64,000 nt of DNA from Fen-1298 sp050015675 (lineage in GTDB: Bacteria; Bacteroidota; Ignavibacteria; UBA10030), in contig JBEKAY010000010.1 in assembly GCA_050015675.1 (NCBI GenBank), positions 1-64,000 of the forward strand, given 5' to 3'. The translations under genes were made by a program, and so were the position numbers. The notes below the pieces were generated by a model. That model was not told the origin of the DNA. It made no database searches and saw nothing but the letters and a program-made list of their open reading frames with translations. This document shows, piece by piece, positions 17,828-26,735 of this stretch (position 1 is its first letter; each line of letters begins with the position of its first letter).

Positions 17828-19651
17828 TCACTTTGAGATTACCACTCCAATAATTGAATCTCTCCATTCGACGCGAGTATAGGCATACGGTATATGTTTC
17901 CACACTTTGAGAAGGATGACATTTAATATTTTTAAAAATGGATTTTTTGTTTTCCAAGTATTTTCAACATACCCATCTCGATTAAGATAAAAAAATCTAA
18001 AGAAGAATGGTACATACGACCGAGTCACAGTATTTTTTCGAAAGAAGAGTTTGTTCCTTCTTTTTGTGACTATCCATTGATGTGATGCAGTAGGCATCAA
18101 GTATTCTGTAAAAGGTCCAGGTGTTTCGACATAACCTGCCTTACCAACCCTACTTAATTCGCGACAAAACTGTACTGGATTATCCACATGTTCTGCAATA
18201 TGAGATGCAATGATGAAATCAAACGACTTGTTATGAAACGGCATTGCTAATGCGTCTCCGACAATAAATTCTTTTCCTTGTGGCATGGGAATCTGTTGTG
18301 TGGTTCGATGAATTGTGCCTTCCGGGTATTTTTCAAGTAAGACATTTGCACGTCTATGCGGTTGATGCCCGCTACCGACATCCAAAACACGTGCATGAGA
18401 AGGAATTGGGATCATTCTTGCTGTATTCCCGGCTGGCCACATCGTTTTTGCTTTGTAGTACATCTCGAGTGTTTGTCCAGCTACGACAGCAGGGTTAAAT
18501 CGCGCACATGCTTCTGCACTAATCTCATAACGATTATATAACCGTGCGGTGTCCAGCATTTTTTCTAAAGCAGCGGACAGACCTTTGAGATCTCTTCGGC
18601 TGACCATAATCCCATTTTTGTCTGACACAAAATCTTCCGGGCCGCCGCAATCTGTAATGATAACAGGGATACCATAACAGAGAGATTCTGCCGTAACCAC
18701 AGAAAAACCCTCTTCATCACTATTTAAGATGTGAAAATCAGATCGGGTGATGAATTCTAATTTTTGTTCTTCAGTGACGTACCCATGAAAGAAAACGATA
18801 CGATTGAGAATATTTAAATTTTTTGCAAGTTCTATGAGAGATGTTTTTTGTTCGCCTTCTCCAATAATATGAATTTCAAAATCATGGCGTGATGCTGATA
18901 TGTCAGCAATTGCTTGAATAACATCATGGACATTTTTCCGTGCATTGAGGATCGAAATATGCAATCCAACCTTTTTATCGCTTTGAGGTGGAATTTTTGT
19001 TCTTTGTAATTGAGTTGCATCGATATTGACTACATTTGGAATGATACGAATCTGACGTGTTATTCCCATTTTTTTCAGAAACTTCAAAGAAATCGTTGAG
19101 TCAACTGAACCTCCAGAACTTTGACTCCAAATAGTCCTTTGCAATAGCCGATGTGGAAATCTCGGCTTTTTATATTCTCCTTTAGTAAACCCAACATCAG
19201 GTGTTGAATGTTCTGTGATAATATATGGTATACGTTTGAGCCATTTGAAGAAAAGAGCTGGAATGCCTGCACGGTCAACAACATTTACATGAATCAAATC
19301 AGGTGTTCCCCAGCGTTGTTTTACTAATTTCCAAGCCAAGTAATACGCATGAAGAAATCTAATATTATAGAGCAGCGCGTCTAAGAAAGGATTAGATGAA
19401 GTACGAAAATATATCTTTACAGTGAAGGTGTTTCCATCATTAACGGATTCAATATCGAATATTCTTTTAGCTGCGGGATCCTTCATTGCGTAGATAACTG
19501 CAACATCACATAGAGAAGATACGGCTTGTGCCTTATTTTTGATAAAAACTCCAAGAACATTATTGTATTTGTTTGGATACCAACTTGCAAAAAAGAGGAT
19601 TTTTAATCGAACATTGTTCATGAAACTTTCGTAACTTTCACAATTAATCAA
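17828..19651 (-). CDS. fusion: family 4 glycosyltransferase plus SAM methyltransferase
   Basis: A 607-aa two-domain protein. Residues about 13-385 form a GT4 glycosyltransferase: KILFFASWYPNKYNNVLGVF at the start, then LIHVNVVDRAGIPALF, IIGEGEQKTSLIELAKNL and LNSDEEGFSVVTAESLCYG, the E-x7-E donor region. Residues about 405-607 form a class I methyltransferase: VLDVGSGHQPHRRANVLL, then FIIASHIAEHVDNP. It is on the opposite strand to its neighbours in the locus and convergent with the YfhO-like gene. The fusion suggests sequential sugar transfer and methylation, for example capping of a chain end. The ATG could also be 19621 (MNNVRLKILFF). Confidence 0.85.
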   Translation of the reverse strand: MINCESYESFMNNVRLKILFFASWYPNKYNNVLGVFIKNKAQAVSSLCDVAVIYAMKDPAAKRIFDIESVNDGNTFTVKIYFRTSSNPFLDALLYNIRFLHAYYLAWKLVKQRWGTPDLIHVNVVDRAGIPALFFKWLKRIPYIITEHSTPDVGFTKGEYKKPRFPHRLLQRTIWSQSSGGSVDSTISLKFLKKMGITRQIRIIPNVVNIDATQLQRTKIPPQSDKKVGLHISILNARKNVHDVIQAIADISASRHDFEIHIIGEGEQKTSLIELAKNLNILNRIVFFHGYVTEEQKLEFITRSDFHILNSDEEGFSVVTAESLCYGIPVIITDCGGPEDFVSDKNGIMVSRRDLKGLSAALEKMLDTARLYNRYEISAEACARFNPAVVAGQTLEMYYKAKTMWPAGNTARMIPIPSHARVLDVGSGHQPHRRANVLLEKYPEGTIHRTTQQIPMPQGKEFIVGDALAMPFHNKSFDFIIASHIAEHVDNPVQFCRELSRVGKAGYVETPGPFTEYLMPTASHQWIVTKRRNKLFFRKNTVTRSYVPFFFRFFYLNRDGYVENTWKTKNPFLKILNVILLKVWKHIPYAYTRVEWRDSIIGVVISK

Positions 19652-19678
19652 GTAGGCTTCTTTAATATAAGAAGAATA

Positions 19679-19850
19679 GAGGAACGGAAAAACATTATTG
19701 TTGCCGGTTTGTCGGCAAAAAAATAGACACTATGGGAATTGTTATTCGACGATCCGGGTACACAGCGATGTTATCATATCTTGGTTTTTTCATCGGATAT
19801 GTTAATATGCTTTGGTTGTTTCCCTACACATTTTGACCTGAAGAAATCGA
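19679..19850 (+). pseudogene. duplicated 5' fragment of the flippase gene
   Basis: From about 19679 to 19850 the sequence closely matches 20939-21110: the upstream leader (acattattgttgcc versus gcattattgttacc) and the first about 38 codons of the flippase at 20998. Both read MGIVI-RSGYTA-LSYLGFFIGYVN. The copy ends with a CGA-to-TGA stop (ttttgacctgaag) and then loses similarity. The divergence of roughly one base in ten shows it is not a recent assembly artefact. The two copies bracket the 20161-20937 gene in direct orientation. Confidence 0.8.
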
Positions 19851-20160
19851 CGTTTGGCGACAGTATATTTGCTTATTGTGAGAAAGCAAAAAGAAGTACA
19901 AGCTGGATACTGGAATTGTAGAAGAAATCGCTCTCGGAACTTAATAAGAAGAATATATAGTACCTATATGGATATTTTCTTTTAGGATGGTGGAGTAAAT
20001 GAAATCAGTCAGATAAAGTGCAATAATCCAGATAATCGATAGGGACTATCCATACATTGGTTGTCGCAGCAATATCAATAAGAATCGAAGAAAAAATTAT
20101 CATTTTATTATAATTAATATTAAAATGGTGATATATTATTCTTCAACGGAAGAGTAGAAT
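19851..20160. other. gene-free stretch between flippase fragment and FkbM-like gene
   Basis: No open frame here has convincing coding character. Short translated bits such as YCEKAKRSTSWILEL are insufficient for assignment. The region is A+T-rich, particularly 20090-20150 (tattataattaatattaaaatgg), which probably holds the promoter of the next gene. A TATTCT-like box at about 20135 lies in front of the ATG at 20161, without a clear -35 partner. Confidence 0.35.
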
Positions 20161-20937
20161 ATGTTTGATAGACAATTAAATAAGATTGATGGCATGATTG
20201 GTGACACTAAAACCATCACACAATTATTGATTCATCAAGAATTAGAGAGATTGAAAGCAGATCCTAGACCCAAAAGTCTTTTGCCATTCGGAATGAAGGC
20301 GTTTTCCCAAAATGATGAGGATGGTATTATTCGAGAAATTTTCAATAGAATTGGTACAAAAACAAAAACGTTCGTTGAAATTGGAACCGGCCAGACAGAA
20401 AATAACACACTTGCCTTACTTTATGATGATTGGAGTGGATTATGGATTGATGCGGAAATATTAGAAAGCCGATTTCCAAAATTAAAAATTATAACAGCAT
20501 TTGTAACAAAAGCAAATATCAATAATATCTTAACAAAAAATATGATTACTCCTGATAAGGAGATAGATTTATTATCAATCGATATCGACGGTAATGATTA
20601 TCATATTTTTGATGCAATTCTTTGTATCAAACCGCGAGTTGTTTGCATCGAATACAATGCAAAATTAATTCCTCCTATAAAATGGTGCATGGAGTACAAC
20701 GAAAATTACCGGTGGAATGGACGTGATCAATTCGGTGTATCGTTAAAATTTCTGGAATTAAACTTGGTGAAGAAAAAATACAGGTTGGTCGCTTGCAATA
20801 TCACAGGTGTAAATGCTTTTTTTGTAAGAAGCGATCTTGTAATCAATAAATTTCTCAAACCATTCACAGCAGAAAATCATTATCAACCAGCAAGATATTA
20901 CTTGTCGGGCTATCTTTCTGGACATCCTACAAATTAG
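20161..20937 (+). CDS. FkbM-like methyltransferase-fold protein
   Basis: A 258-aa soluble protein. FSQNDEDGIIREIFNRIG (about 50-67) and KTFVEIGTGQTENNTLALL (about 73-91) form a motif I resembling FkbM-family proteins. LWIDAE (about 98-103) gives the acidic residue after strand 2, and IDLLSIDIDGNDYHIF (about 137-152) is the motif IV strand with two aspartates. The tail HYQPARYYLSGYLSG is unassigned. Target unknown, probably a glycan hydroxyl. The gene lies between two diverged copies of the flippase 5' region and appears to be an insertion. Catalytic activity is not certain, as proteins of this type can lack SAM binding. Confidence 0.65.
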   Translation: MFDRQLNKIDGMIGDTKTITQLLIHQELERLKADPRPKSLLPFGMKAFSQNDEDGIIREIFNRIGTKTKTFVEIGTGQTENNTLALLYDDWSGLWIDAEILESRFPKLKIITAFVTKANINNILTKNMITPDKEIDLLSIDIDGNDYHIFDAILCIKPRVVCIEYNAKLIPPIKWCMEYNENYRWNGRDQFGVSLKFLELNLVKKKYRLVACNITGVNAFFVRSDLVINKFLKPFTAENHYQPARYYLSGYLSGHPTN

Positions 20938-20997
20938 AGAAGAGAGGAGCAGGAAAAGCATTATTGTTACCAGTGTATTGGCAATAAAATGCAAACT

Positions 20998-22488
20998 ATG
21001 GGAATTGTGATTCAACGGTCCGGGTATACAGCAATGCTATCATATCTTGGCTTTTTCATCGGATATGTTAATATGCTTTGGTTGTTTCCCTACGCATTTC
21101 GACCTGAAGAAATCGGGCTTATCAGACTCATGCTATCTCTTGCAGCTATATTTTCCATTATGGCATCTTTTGGAGGACCTCAGGTAGCAACAAGATTCTT
21201 TCCCTATTTTGCGGAATCATTTCCACGCCGGCTTATATTTTTTAGGATTCTTATCGGATTTGCATTTATTGGCGTAGTGATATTATCTTTTTGTTTTATT
21301 TTCTTTTACGATACTATCACTAATCTCTATTCTGAAAAATCACCACTTCTTCTTTCTTATTTCTGGTATATCCTTCCATTAGCGGCCAGCCTTATTCTCT
21401 ATGGTATTCTTGAAGCATTCGTTATCGTTCAAGGATACCCACTTGTACCTACACTTTTGCGTGAAGTCTACACGCGGGCGGCTATTACAATGGCAATAAC
21501 AGCTTTTATTGCTTCAACAGTCTCTCTTTCGGGATTTCTCTATATCGTATGCATCCTCTATTGTTTCGCACCAGTACTTCTATTTATATATGGATACCGG
21601 GAACATATTATTCCTCTTGCAGGATCAGCTGGAACCATTAGCAAAACAGAAATGAAAGAAATTGGGCACTTCGGAGCATATTTGTTTATTGGAAATGCCA
21701 GCGCAGTTATACTGGCAAACATCGATAGTGTCGTGCTAAGTGCATATGCTGGATTGACAAGTGCAGGTATCTATGGAATTGCGTTCTTTCTTGCGGTCAT
21801 TATCGAAATACCGAAACGATCATTATCTCAAGTATTGATTCCCATGGTAGTTAAGGCCAATAAAGATCATGACATCAAGGCACTCGATGTACTTTACAAA
21901 AAATCTTCTCTCAACCAATTTATAATTGGTGCGGCTATCTTTCTTATTGTTTGGTTGAACATTGATGGGATATTTTCTCTTATCCCCCATGGTGATATAT
22001 ATCGTGAGGGGAAATGGGTTGTTCTCTTAATCGCGTTTGCAAAGTTGTTTGATATGCTTACCGGCATCAATGCAGAAATCATCGGCACATCACAGTATTA
22101 TCGAATAGAACTTTTTATTGGTTTTATAATCAATCTTGTTGGAGTCAGTTTGAATATTATCCTTATTCCTTTGTACGGACTCAATGGTGCTGCATGTGCT
22201 GTATTCGTATCAGTTTTTTTATATAATAGTATACGGTTTATTGTCATTGCGATCTTAATGAAGATTCAACCTTTTACAAAGAATACGATAGTTGCCGGGA
22301 TATACGCGCTACTGACTTATGGAGTAATCTCTATGATTCCTTCGTTTCAGGGAACGATTATAGATATTGGTCTTCGAACGATATTCATTGGAGTGATCTT
22401 TGGAGGATTGATTTTAGGTTTGCATGTTTCGGAAGATATATCCCGAACATTTCATAAAATTGTCGTGCGTTTTTATTCGCACGGATAA
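20998..22488 (+). CDS. Wzx-like polysaccharide/oligosaccharide flippase
   Basis: An about 496-aa polytopic protein with roughly 14 hydrophobic helices and short loops, as expected for the MOP superfamily flippases that move undecaprenyl-linked repeat units across the inner membrane. The N-terminal pattern VIQRSGYTAMLSYLGFFIGY and the internal FGAYLFIGNASAVILANIDS are typical. I prefer ATG 20998 to 20989 because the duplicated upstream copy keeps only the former. A strong Shine-Dalgarno site is not visible. It is the expected export step of this polysaccharide locus. Confidence 0.88.
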   Translation: MGIVIQRSGYTAMLSYLGFFIGYVNMLWLFPYAFRPEEIGLIRLMLSLAAIFSIMASFGGPQVATRFFPYFAESFPRRLIFFRILIGFAFIGVVILSFCFIFFYDTITNLYSEKSPLLLSYFWYILPLAASLILYGILEAFVIVQGYPLVPTLLREVYTRAAITMAITAFIASTVSLSGFLYIVCILYCFAPVLLFIYGYREHIIPLAGSAGTISKTEMKEIGHFGAYLFIGNASAVILANIDSVVLSAYAGLTSAGIYGIAFFLAVIIEIPKRSLSQVLIPMVVKANKDHDIKALDVLYKKSSLNQFIIGAAIFLIVWLNIDGIFSLIPHGDIYREGKWVVLLIAFAKLFDMLTGINAEIIGTSQYYRIELFIGFIINLVGVSLNIILIPLYGLNGAACAVFVSVFLYNSIRFIVIAILMKIQPFTKNTIVAGIYALLTYGVISMIPSFQGTIIDIGLRTIFIGVIFGGLILGLHVSEDISRTFHKIVVRFYSHG

Positions 22489-22556
22489 TCATATATGCTC
22501 TTGCGAAGTCAAATCAACCCATACGGTACCATGAAAAAAAGTGTTCAGGGAAGAAA

Positions 22557-23780
22557 ATGAGTTACCGCTTTGTTAAAGTGACCACTTTCTACAGAGATTA
22601 TCTGCAGCTATACTATGCTGCTCATTCGCAGATTATCGGGCAAAGTTATGAAGTTCAATATAGACATTTAATGGATCAAGCATATGGATGGTCAGATTTC
22701 TATTCGCGCCATCTGCGAACACTTGGTGTAGAAAGCTATGAAATTGTCTTCAATGCGGAACATTTACAGCTAGCCTGGGCTCGTGAGCATGGTGTCACAG
22801 GATCGTTCAAGGAAATACTTCTTGCACAATTGCAGGCATTGCAGCCCGATGTTATTTTTTTTCAGGAGAGCTTCAAGCTCAACGGGGAATGGATATTCAG
22901 CCTCCGGGAAAGAATCCCTTCAATCAAACAAGCCATTGGGTATTGCTGTTCACCTTTTAGTTCTGAATATATAGAGCAGTTTAAAGTTTTTGATTATATG
23001 ATCGTGTGCTCTCCCCGATTCTATCAGGAATTTCAAAAACATGGTTTACAGGTTTATCAAATTTATCATGGATTCGAAACGTCTCTCGTTCCGCTCATCG
23101 AATCAGAAAATCATTACCCGTTTGTGGATTTCCTTTTTACCGGTTCACTTGTTCCCGGTTCAGATTTTCATGATACACGTCAACGAGTATTACAACATTT
23201 AATCAACTCAAATGTACCGATGGACATTTATGCAAACATTGTTACCATCAAGAAGAAAGATCTTTTCTTTCGCCAGCTTGCATATATAAGTGCATCTCTG
23301 CTCAAGAAAATTAGACTTGGTACGCTCGCACAATCATTGCCTCTTATCGACAAAGCATATGCACTGCATGAAATGCCGAGAAATCTGAAAGGCATTGAAA
23401 GCATTCAAAGAAAAGCCAAACCTCCTTTATTCGGCATCGAAATGTTCAAAGCGCTTGCTCATGCAAAAATCAGTTTTAATATTCATGGCGATGTTGCCGG
23501 AGAGTATGCGGCAAATGTTCGTCTCTTTGAGGTCACCGGGGTCGGATCTTGTCTTCTTACGGACTGGAAGAAAAATATCCAAGAGCTTTTTGAACCGGAC
23601 ACTGAAATTGTTACTTATAAATCACCGGATGAATGTATTGAAAAAGTGCAATGGCTTCTAGATCATGAGGAAGAATGTTCTGCTATTGCAAAAAGAGGTC
23701 AGAAACGCACATTGCGCGATCATAACTATAAAAATCGAGCTGAACAGCTACATGAAATAATACTAAAGCATTTTCGATAA
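22557..23780 (+). CDS. CgeB-like glycosyltransferase
   Basis: A 407-aa GT-B-type protein of the CgeB/YkvP kind. ALQPDVIFFQESFKLNG (about 95-111) and FVDFLFTGSLVPGSDFHDTR (about 189-208) match the N-terminal and linker regions. The C-terminal domain has ALAHAKISFNIHGDV (about 301-315) and VRLFEVTGVGSCLLTDWKKN (about 322-341), where family 1 enzymes hold the donor sugar, then ELFEPDTEIVTYKSPDE. It starts at ATG 22557, 68 bp after the flippase. Donor and acceptor are unknown. Confidence 0.8.
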   Translation: MSYRFVKVTTFYRDYLQLYYAAHSQIIGQSYEVQYRHLMDQAYGWSDFYSRHLRTLGVESYEIVFNAEHLQLAWAREHGVTGSFKEILLAQLQALQPDVIFFQESFKLNGEWIFSLRERIPSIKQAIGYCCSPFSSEYIEQFKVFDYMIVCSPRFYQEFQKHGLQVYQIYHGFETSLVPLIESENHYPFVDFLFTGSLVPGSDFHDTRQRVLQHLINSNVPMDIYANIVTIKKKDLFFRQLAYISASLLKKIRLGTLAQSLPLIDKAYALHEMPRNLKGIESIQRKAKPPLFGIEMFKALAHAKISFNIHGDVAGEYAANVRLFEVTGVGSCLLTDWKKNIQELFEPDTEIVTYKSPDECIEKVQWLLDHEEECSAIAKRGQKRTLRDHNYKNRAEQLHEIILKHFR

Positions 23781-23817
23781 GAGGATGCTACATTCTATTA
23801 CATTTAAATGAGGTCTT

Positions 23818-24183
23818 GTGGCACATTTAATAAATCTGAAAACTTTTTGCGATCAACGCGGTAATTTGACAGTCATTGAGAAGGTTATTCCTTTTGACAT
23901 CAAAAGAATATTCTACATTTACGGTGTAGATAATTCTATGCGTGGAAAACACAGGCATAAAAAAACAATACAGGCTGCAACATGCATTCAGGGAAAATGT
24001 ACGATCTGGAATAACGACGGCAAGAAAAAAGAGGAGTTTGTCTTAGATTCACCGGATAAATGCTTAATTCTTGAACCAACTGACTGGCATAAGATGTACG
24101 AATTTTCTCCCGATGCTATTTTGATGGTTCTTGCATCTGAATACTTCGACTACAATGATTACATCTTCGAGGAGTATGCTTAA
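23818..24183 (+). CDS. fdtA: FdtA/WxcM-like sugar 3,4-ketoisomerase (cupin)
   Basis: A 121-aa single cupin with GTG start at 23818. DQRGNLTVIEKVIPFDIKRI (about 11-30), MRGKHRHKKTIQAATCIQGK (about 41-60) and ILEPTDWHKMYEFSPDAIL are diagnostic of the dTDP-4-keto-6-deoxyglucose 3,4-ketoisomerases FdtA/QdtA. H-R-H supplies the catalytic histidine pair. It gives the 3-keto sugar that the aminotransferase encoded immediately downstream (1-bp overlap) would aminate, producing dTDP-3-amino-3,6-dideoxyhexose (Fuc3N or Qui3N). FdtA and QdtA cannot be told apart here. No acetyltransferase for the last step is nearby. Confidence 0.85.
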   Translation: MAHLINLKTFCDQRGNLTVIEKVIPFDIKRIFYIYGVDNSMRGKHRHKKTIQAATCIQGKCTIWNNDGKKKEEFVLDSPDKCLILEPTDWHKMYEFSPDAILMVLASEYFDYNDYIFEEYA

Positions 24184-25268
24184 TGATTGAGTATGAAAAT
24201 CTTGCTAAAGCGAACCAGAAATTCTTCGAAGAGTACGAGCGAGACTTCAAAGATACGCTACAGCACGGATGGTTCATTCTGGGATCGAAAGTAGAAGGGT
24301 TTGAACATTCCTTTGCGGAATATTGCGGTGTAAAGCTTTGTATCGGCGTTGCTTCCGGCTTAGACGCGCTGATTCTTTCGCTGCATGCATGCCAATTCCA
24401 ACCGGGAGATGAAATTCTTGTACCATCAAACACATATATTGCAACTATTCTTTCCGTACTTCAATGTCGGTTAACACCTATACTGGTTGAACCCGATATC
24501 CGAACATATAATATAGACCCGTCAAAACTGGAAGCTCATATTACTTCACGTACACGGGTTATTATGCTTGTTCATTTGTACGGAAAATCGTGCGATATGG
24601 ATCCAATATTAGCAATAGCAAAAAAGCACAATATACACATCGTTGAAGATTGTGCCCAAGCACATGGTACGATGTATAAAGGAAGCAAGGTTGGAAGTTT
24701 TGGCGAGTATGGTGCATTCAGCTTCTATCCGACAAAGAATCTCGGCTGTCTTGGTGACGGCGGTGCGATTCTTGTTCAAACAACGGAAAAAGCGGAGACC
24801 CTTCGAAAACTTCGTAATTATGGTTCCGCAAAAAAATACTATAATGATATCGTTGGCTTTAATTCACGGCTTGATGAAGTACAGGCTGGGTTTCTTTCTA
24901 TCAAATTAAAATATCTGGACGAAATTAATAATCACAAACGAAAATTGGCACAATTGTACAATGAAGGATTGAAAAACGATTTTATCAAACCGGCGATTCA
25001 TAAAGATTATTACGATGTTTATCATATTTATAATGTCCGCCATGAACGGCGGGATGAATTAAAAGAATATTTATTCAAACATGGAGTGAAAACCGATATT
25101 CATTATCCGGTACCTCCGCATGCTCAACAAGCAATGCGGGGTTTGATCAAAGGCGGTCCTTTTCCTATCTCGGAAGAAATTCACCGGACGACTCTAAGTC
25201 TTCCTATCTCTTTTTTTCATACTGAACAAGATATCGAGCAAGTTGTTGAAATCGCAAATAAATTTTAA
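24183..25268 (+). CDS. DegT/DnrJ/EryC1/StrS aminotransferase
   Basis: A 361-aa PLP-dependent sugar aminotransferase of normal length. CIGVASGLDALILSLHA (about 56-72) binds cofactor phosphate and IVEDCAQAHGTMYKG (about 154-168) carries the ring-stacking aspartate. FSFYPTKNLGCLGDGGA places the Schiff-base lysine at K185. VGFNSRLDEVQAGFLSIKL is the family substrate loop. It overlaps the FdtA-like gene by 1 bp. With it, it would convert dTDP-3-keto-6-deoxyhexose to the 3-amino sugar (FdtB/QdtB role). Confidence 0.92.
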   Translation: MIEYENLAKANQKFFEEYERDFKDTLQHGWFILGSKVEGFEHSFAEYCGVKLCIGVASGLDALILSLHACQFQPGDEILVPSNTYIATILSVLQCRLTPILVEPDIRTYNIDPSKLEAHITSRTRVIMLVHLYGKSCDMDPILAIAKKHNIHIVEDCAQAHGTMYKGSKVGSFGEYGAFSFYPTKNLGCLGDGGAILVQTTEKAETLRKLRNYGSAKKYYNDIVGFNSRLDEVQAGFLSIKLKYLDEINNHKRKLAQLYNEGLKNDFIKPAIHKDYYDVYHIYNVRHERRDELKEYLFKHGVKTDIHYPVPPHAQQAMRGLIKGGPFPISEEIHRTTLSLPISFFHTEQDIEQVVEIANKF

Positions 25269-25293
25269 TGCCGCTAAAGAGAAAAGAAAAAAC

Positions 25294-25959
25294 GTGAACA
25301 TCGACCATCTATCTGTTAATGATAACAGACAGTACGATTTTACGCATTATCCGGACGAAGAGAGAAAAGAGTACAACATAATTTCCGGGTTAATCCAGAA
25401 TGGCGCTACTGTCGTAGATCTTGGCTACGGTAACGGATCGCTACTTGTTTGGCTTCAGAAAGATCACTCGGCAAGAATTAAAGGAGTCGAATTATCACCA
25501 AGCGGAATTCAAGCTTGCCAGGCAAAGGAATTGGATGTTGTTCAAAGCCGCATCGATGAACACAATCCGTTTGAAGATAATAGTTTTGATTATGCCGTCT
25601 GTAACGTCACGATTCAAATGGTAATGTATCCGGAAGTGTTTTTAAGTGAGATGAAACGCATCGCCCGGTACCAGATCATTTCGTTCCCGAACTTCGCGTT
25701 CTATCGTAATCGCATTCAATTCGTTCTCTCTGGAAAGATGCCGACACATATGTTATTTGGCTATCAGTGGTACAGTACAGGTCATATCCATCAATTGTCA
25801 CTGAAAGATTTTAAAAACTTAGTATATATTGCCGGCGGATTAGAAATAAGGGAACTGCATTGTGTCGGGATAGATAATTTCTTGAAAAAGTTTTTTATGC
25901 AGAACTTCCCTAATTTGTTTATGCATATTCCCATCATGCTTCTCGAGAAAAATGGTTAA
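25294..25959 (+). CDS. MetW-like SAM methyltransferase
   Basis: About 221 aa from GTG 25294, which follows aaagagaaaag. An in-frame TTG at 25243 would overlap the aminotransferase and is less likely. RKEYNIISGLIQNGATVVDL (about 29-48) leads into VVDLGYGNGSLLVWL, a motif I that has Y in place of the usual C. GVELSPSGIQACQAKELDVV and NSFDYAVCNVTIQMVMYP follow as in the MetW family. IISFPNFAFYRNRIQFVLSG is also a MetW signature. MetW partners MetX in some bacteria, but no metX is here. In this context it probably modifies a glycan component. Confidence 0.8.
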   Translation: MNIDHLSVNDNRQYDFTHYPDEERKEYNIISGLIQNGATVVDLGYGNGSLLVWLQKDHSARIKGVELSPSGIQACQAKELDVVQSRIDEHNPFEDNSFDYAVCNVTIQMVMYPEVFLSEMKRIARYQIISFPNFAFYRNRIQFVLSGKMPTHMLFGYQWYSTGHIHQLSLKDFKNLVYIAGGLEIRELHCVGIDNFLKKFFMQNFPNLFMHIPIMLLEKNG

Positions 25960-26006
25960 GCAGCGTTCTTACTGAAAACAGAAATGTTTTTATCTAAAGG
26001 AATTGT

Positions 26007-26735
26007 ATGCTGAAGAGACTTGCGAAGATTATTAAGAAAGAACAATTTCAGCCGGGTATTCTTGCCCTATTTACAAATCCATTTTATTTTGCGAGGCGCG
26101 GGTTATATCGCGGTATGGTTGAATATGGCCCTTTTATTACAGGGAAGACGCTCGATGTGGGATGCGGTCAGAGGCCGTATGAGCATCTCGTAGCGAGCAA
26201 AAAGTATATCGGACTTGAACTTGATACTCCCGCAGCGCGTAAGATGAATAAAGCGGATCTTTACTATAGGGGAAAACGGTTTCCTTTTCGAAAGGGAGCT
26301 TTTGATTCAGTCATGATCAATCAGGTATTTGAACATGTCTTTAATCCGGACGAGTTTCTTCAGGAAGTAAATCGGGTTCTGAAACATGGCGGTAGAGTTC
26401 TCATGACGGTTCCGTTTGTTTGGGATGAACATGAACAGCCGCATGACTATGCGCGATACTCGTCATTCGGGCTTGCTTGGGTTTTAAATAAAAATGGATT
26501 TAAAATTGTAAAGCAGAAAAAAAGTGTCAATGATATCGGCATTCTTTTTCAACTGGTGAATGGATTCATTTATAAGAAAGTAGAAACGCGATTCCTTTTG
26601 CTCAATCACCTCTTCTATCTTTTCTTGATCGCACCGTTCAATATCCTCGGTGCATTCCTAACAATGATCACGCCGAAGAGTACTGATTTATATCTTGACA
26701 ATATTCTTTTAGCTGAAAAAATCCGAAATGCATAA
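26007..26735 (+). CDS. class I SAM methyltransferase (Methyltransf_11 type)
   Basis: A 242-aa protein. GKTLDVGCGQRPYEHLV (about 48-64) is motif I, and FPFRKGAFDSVMINQVFEHV (about 92-111) covers the post-II and motif IV region. VLKHGGRVLMTVPFVWDEHEQ (about 128-148) contains the post-motif strand and a histidine-bearing loop common in lipid/glycan methyltransferases. Residues about 200-220 are hydrophobic (LFYLFLIAPFNILGAFL), suggesting membrane association. It starts at ATG 26007 and overlaps the next gene by 8 bp. Confidence 0.8.
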   Translation: MLKRLAKIIKKEQFQPGILALFTNPFYFARRGLYRGMVEYGPFITGKTLDVGCGQRPYEHLVASKKYIGLELDTPAARKMNKADLYYRGKRFPFRKGAFDSVMINQVFEHVFNPDEFLQEVNRVLKHGGRVLMTVPFVWDEHEQPHDYARYSSFGLAWVLNKNGFKIVKQKKSVNDIGILFQLVNGFIYKKVETRFLLLNHLFYLFLIAPFNILGAFLTMITPKSTDLYLDNILLAEKIRNA

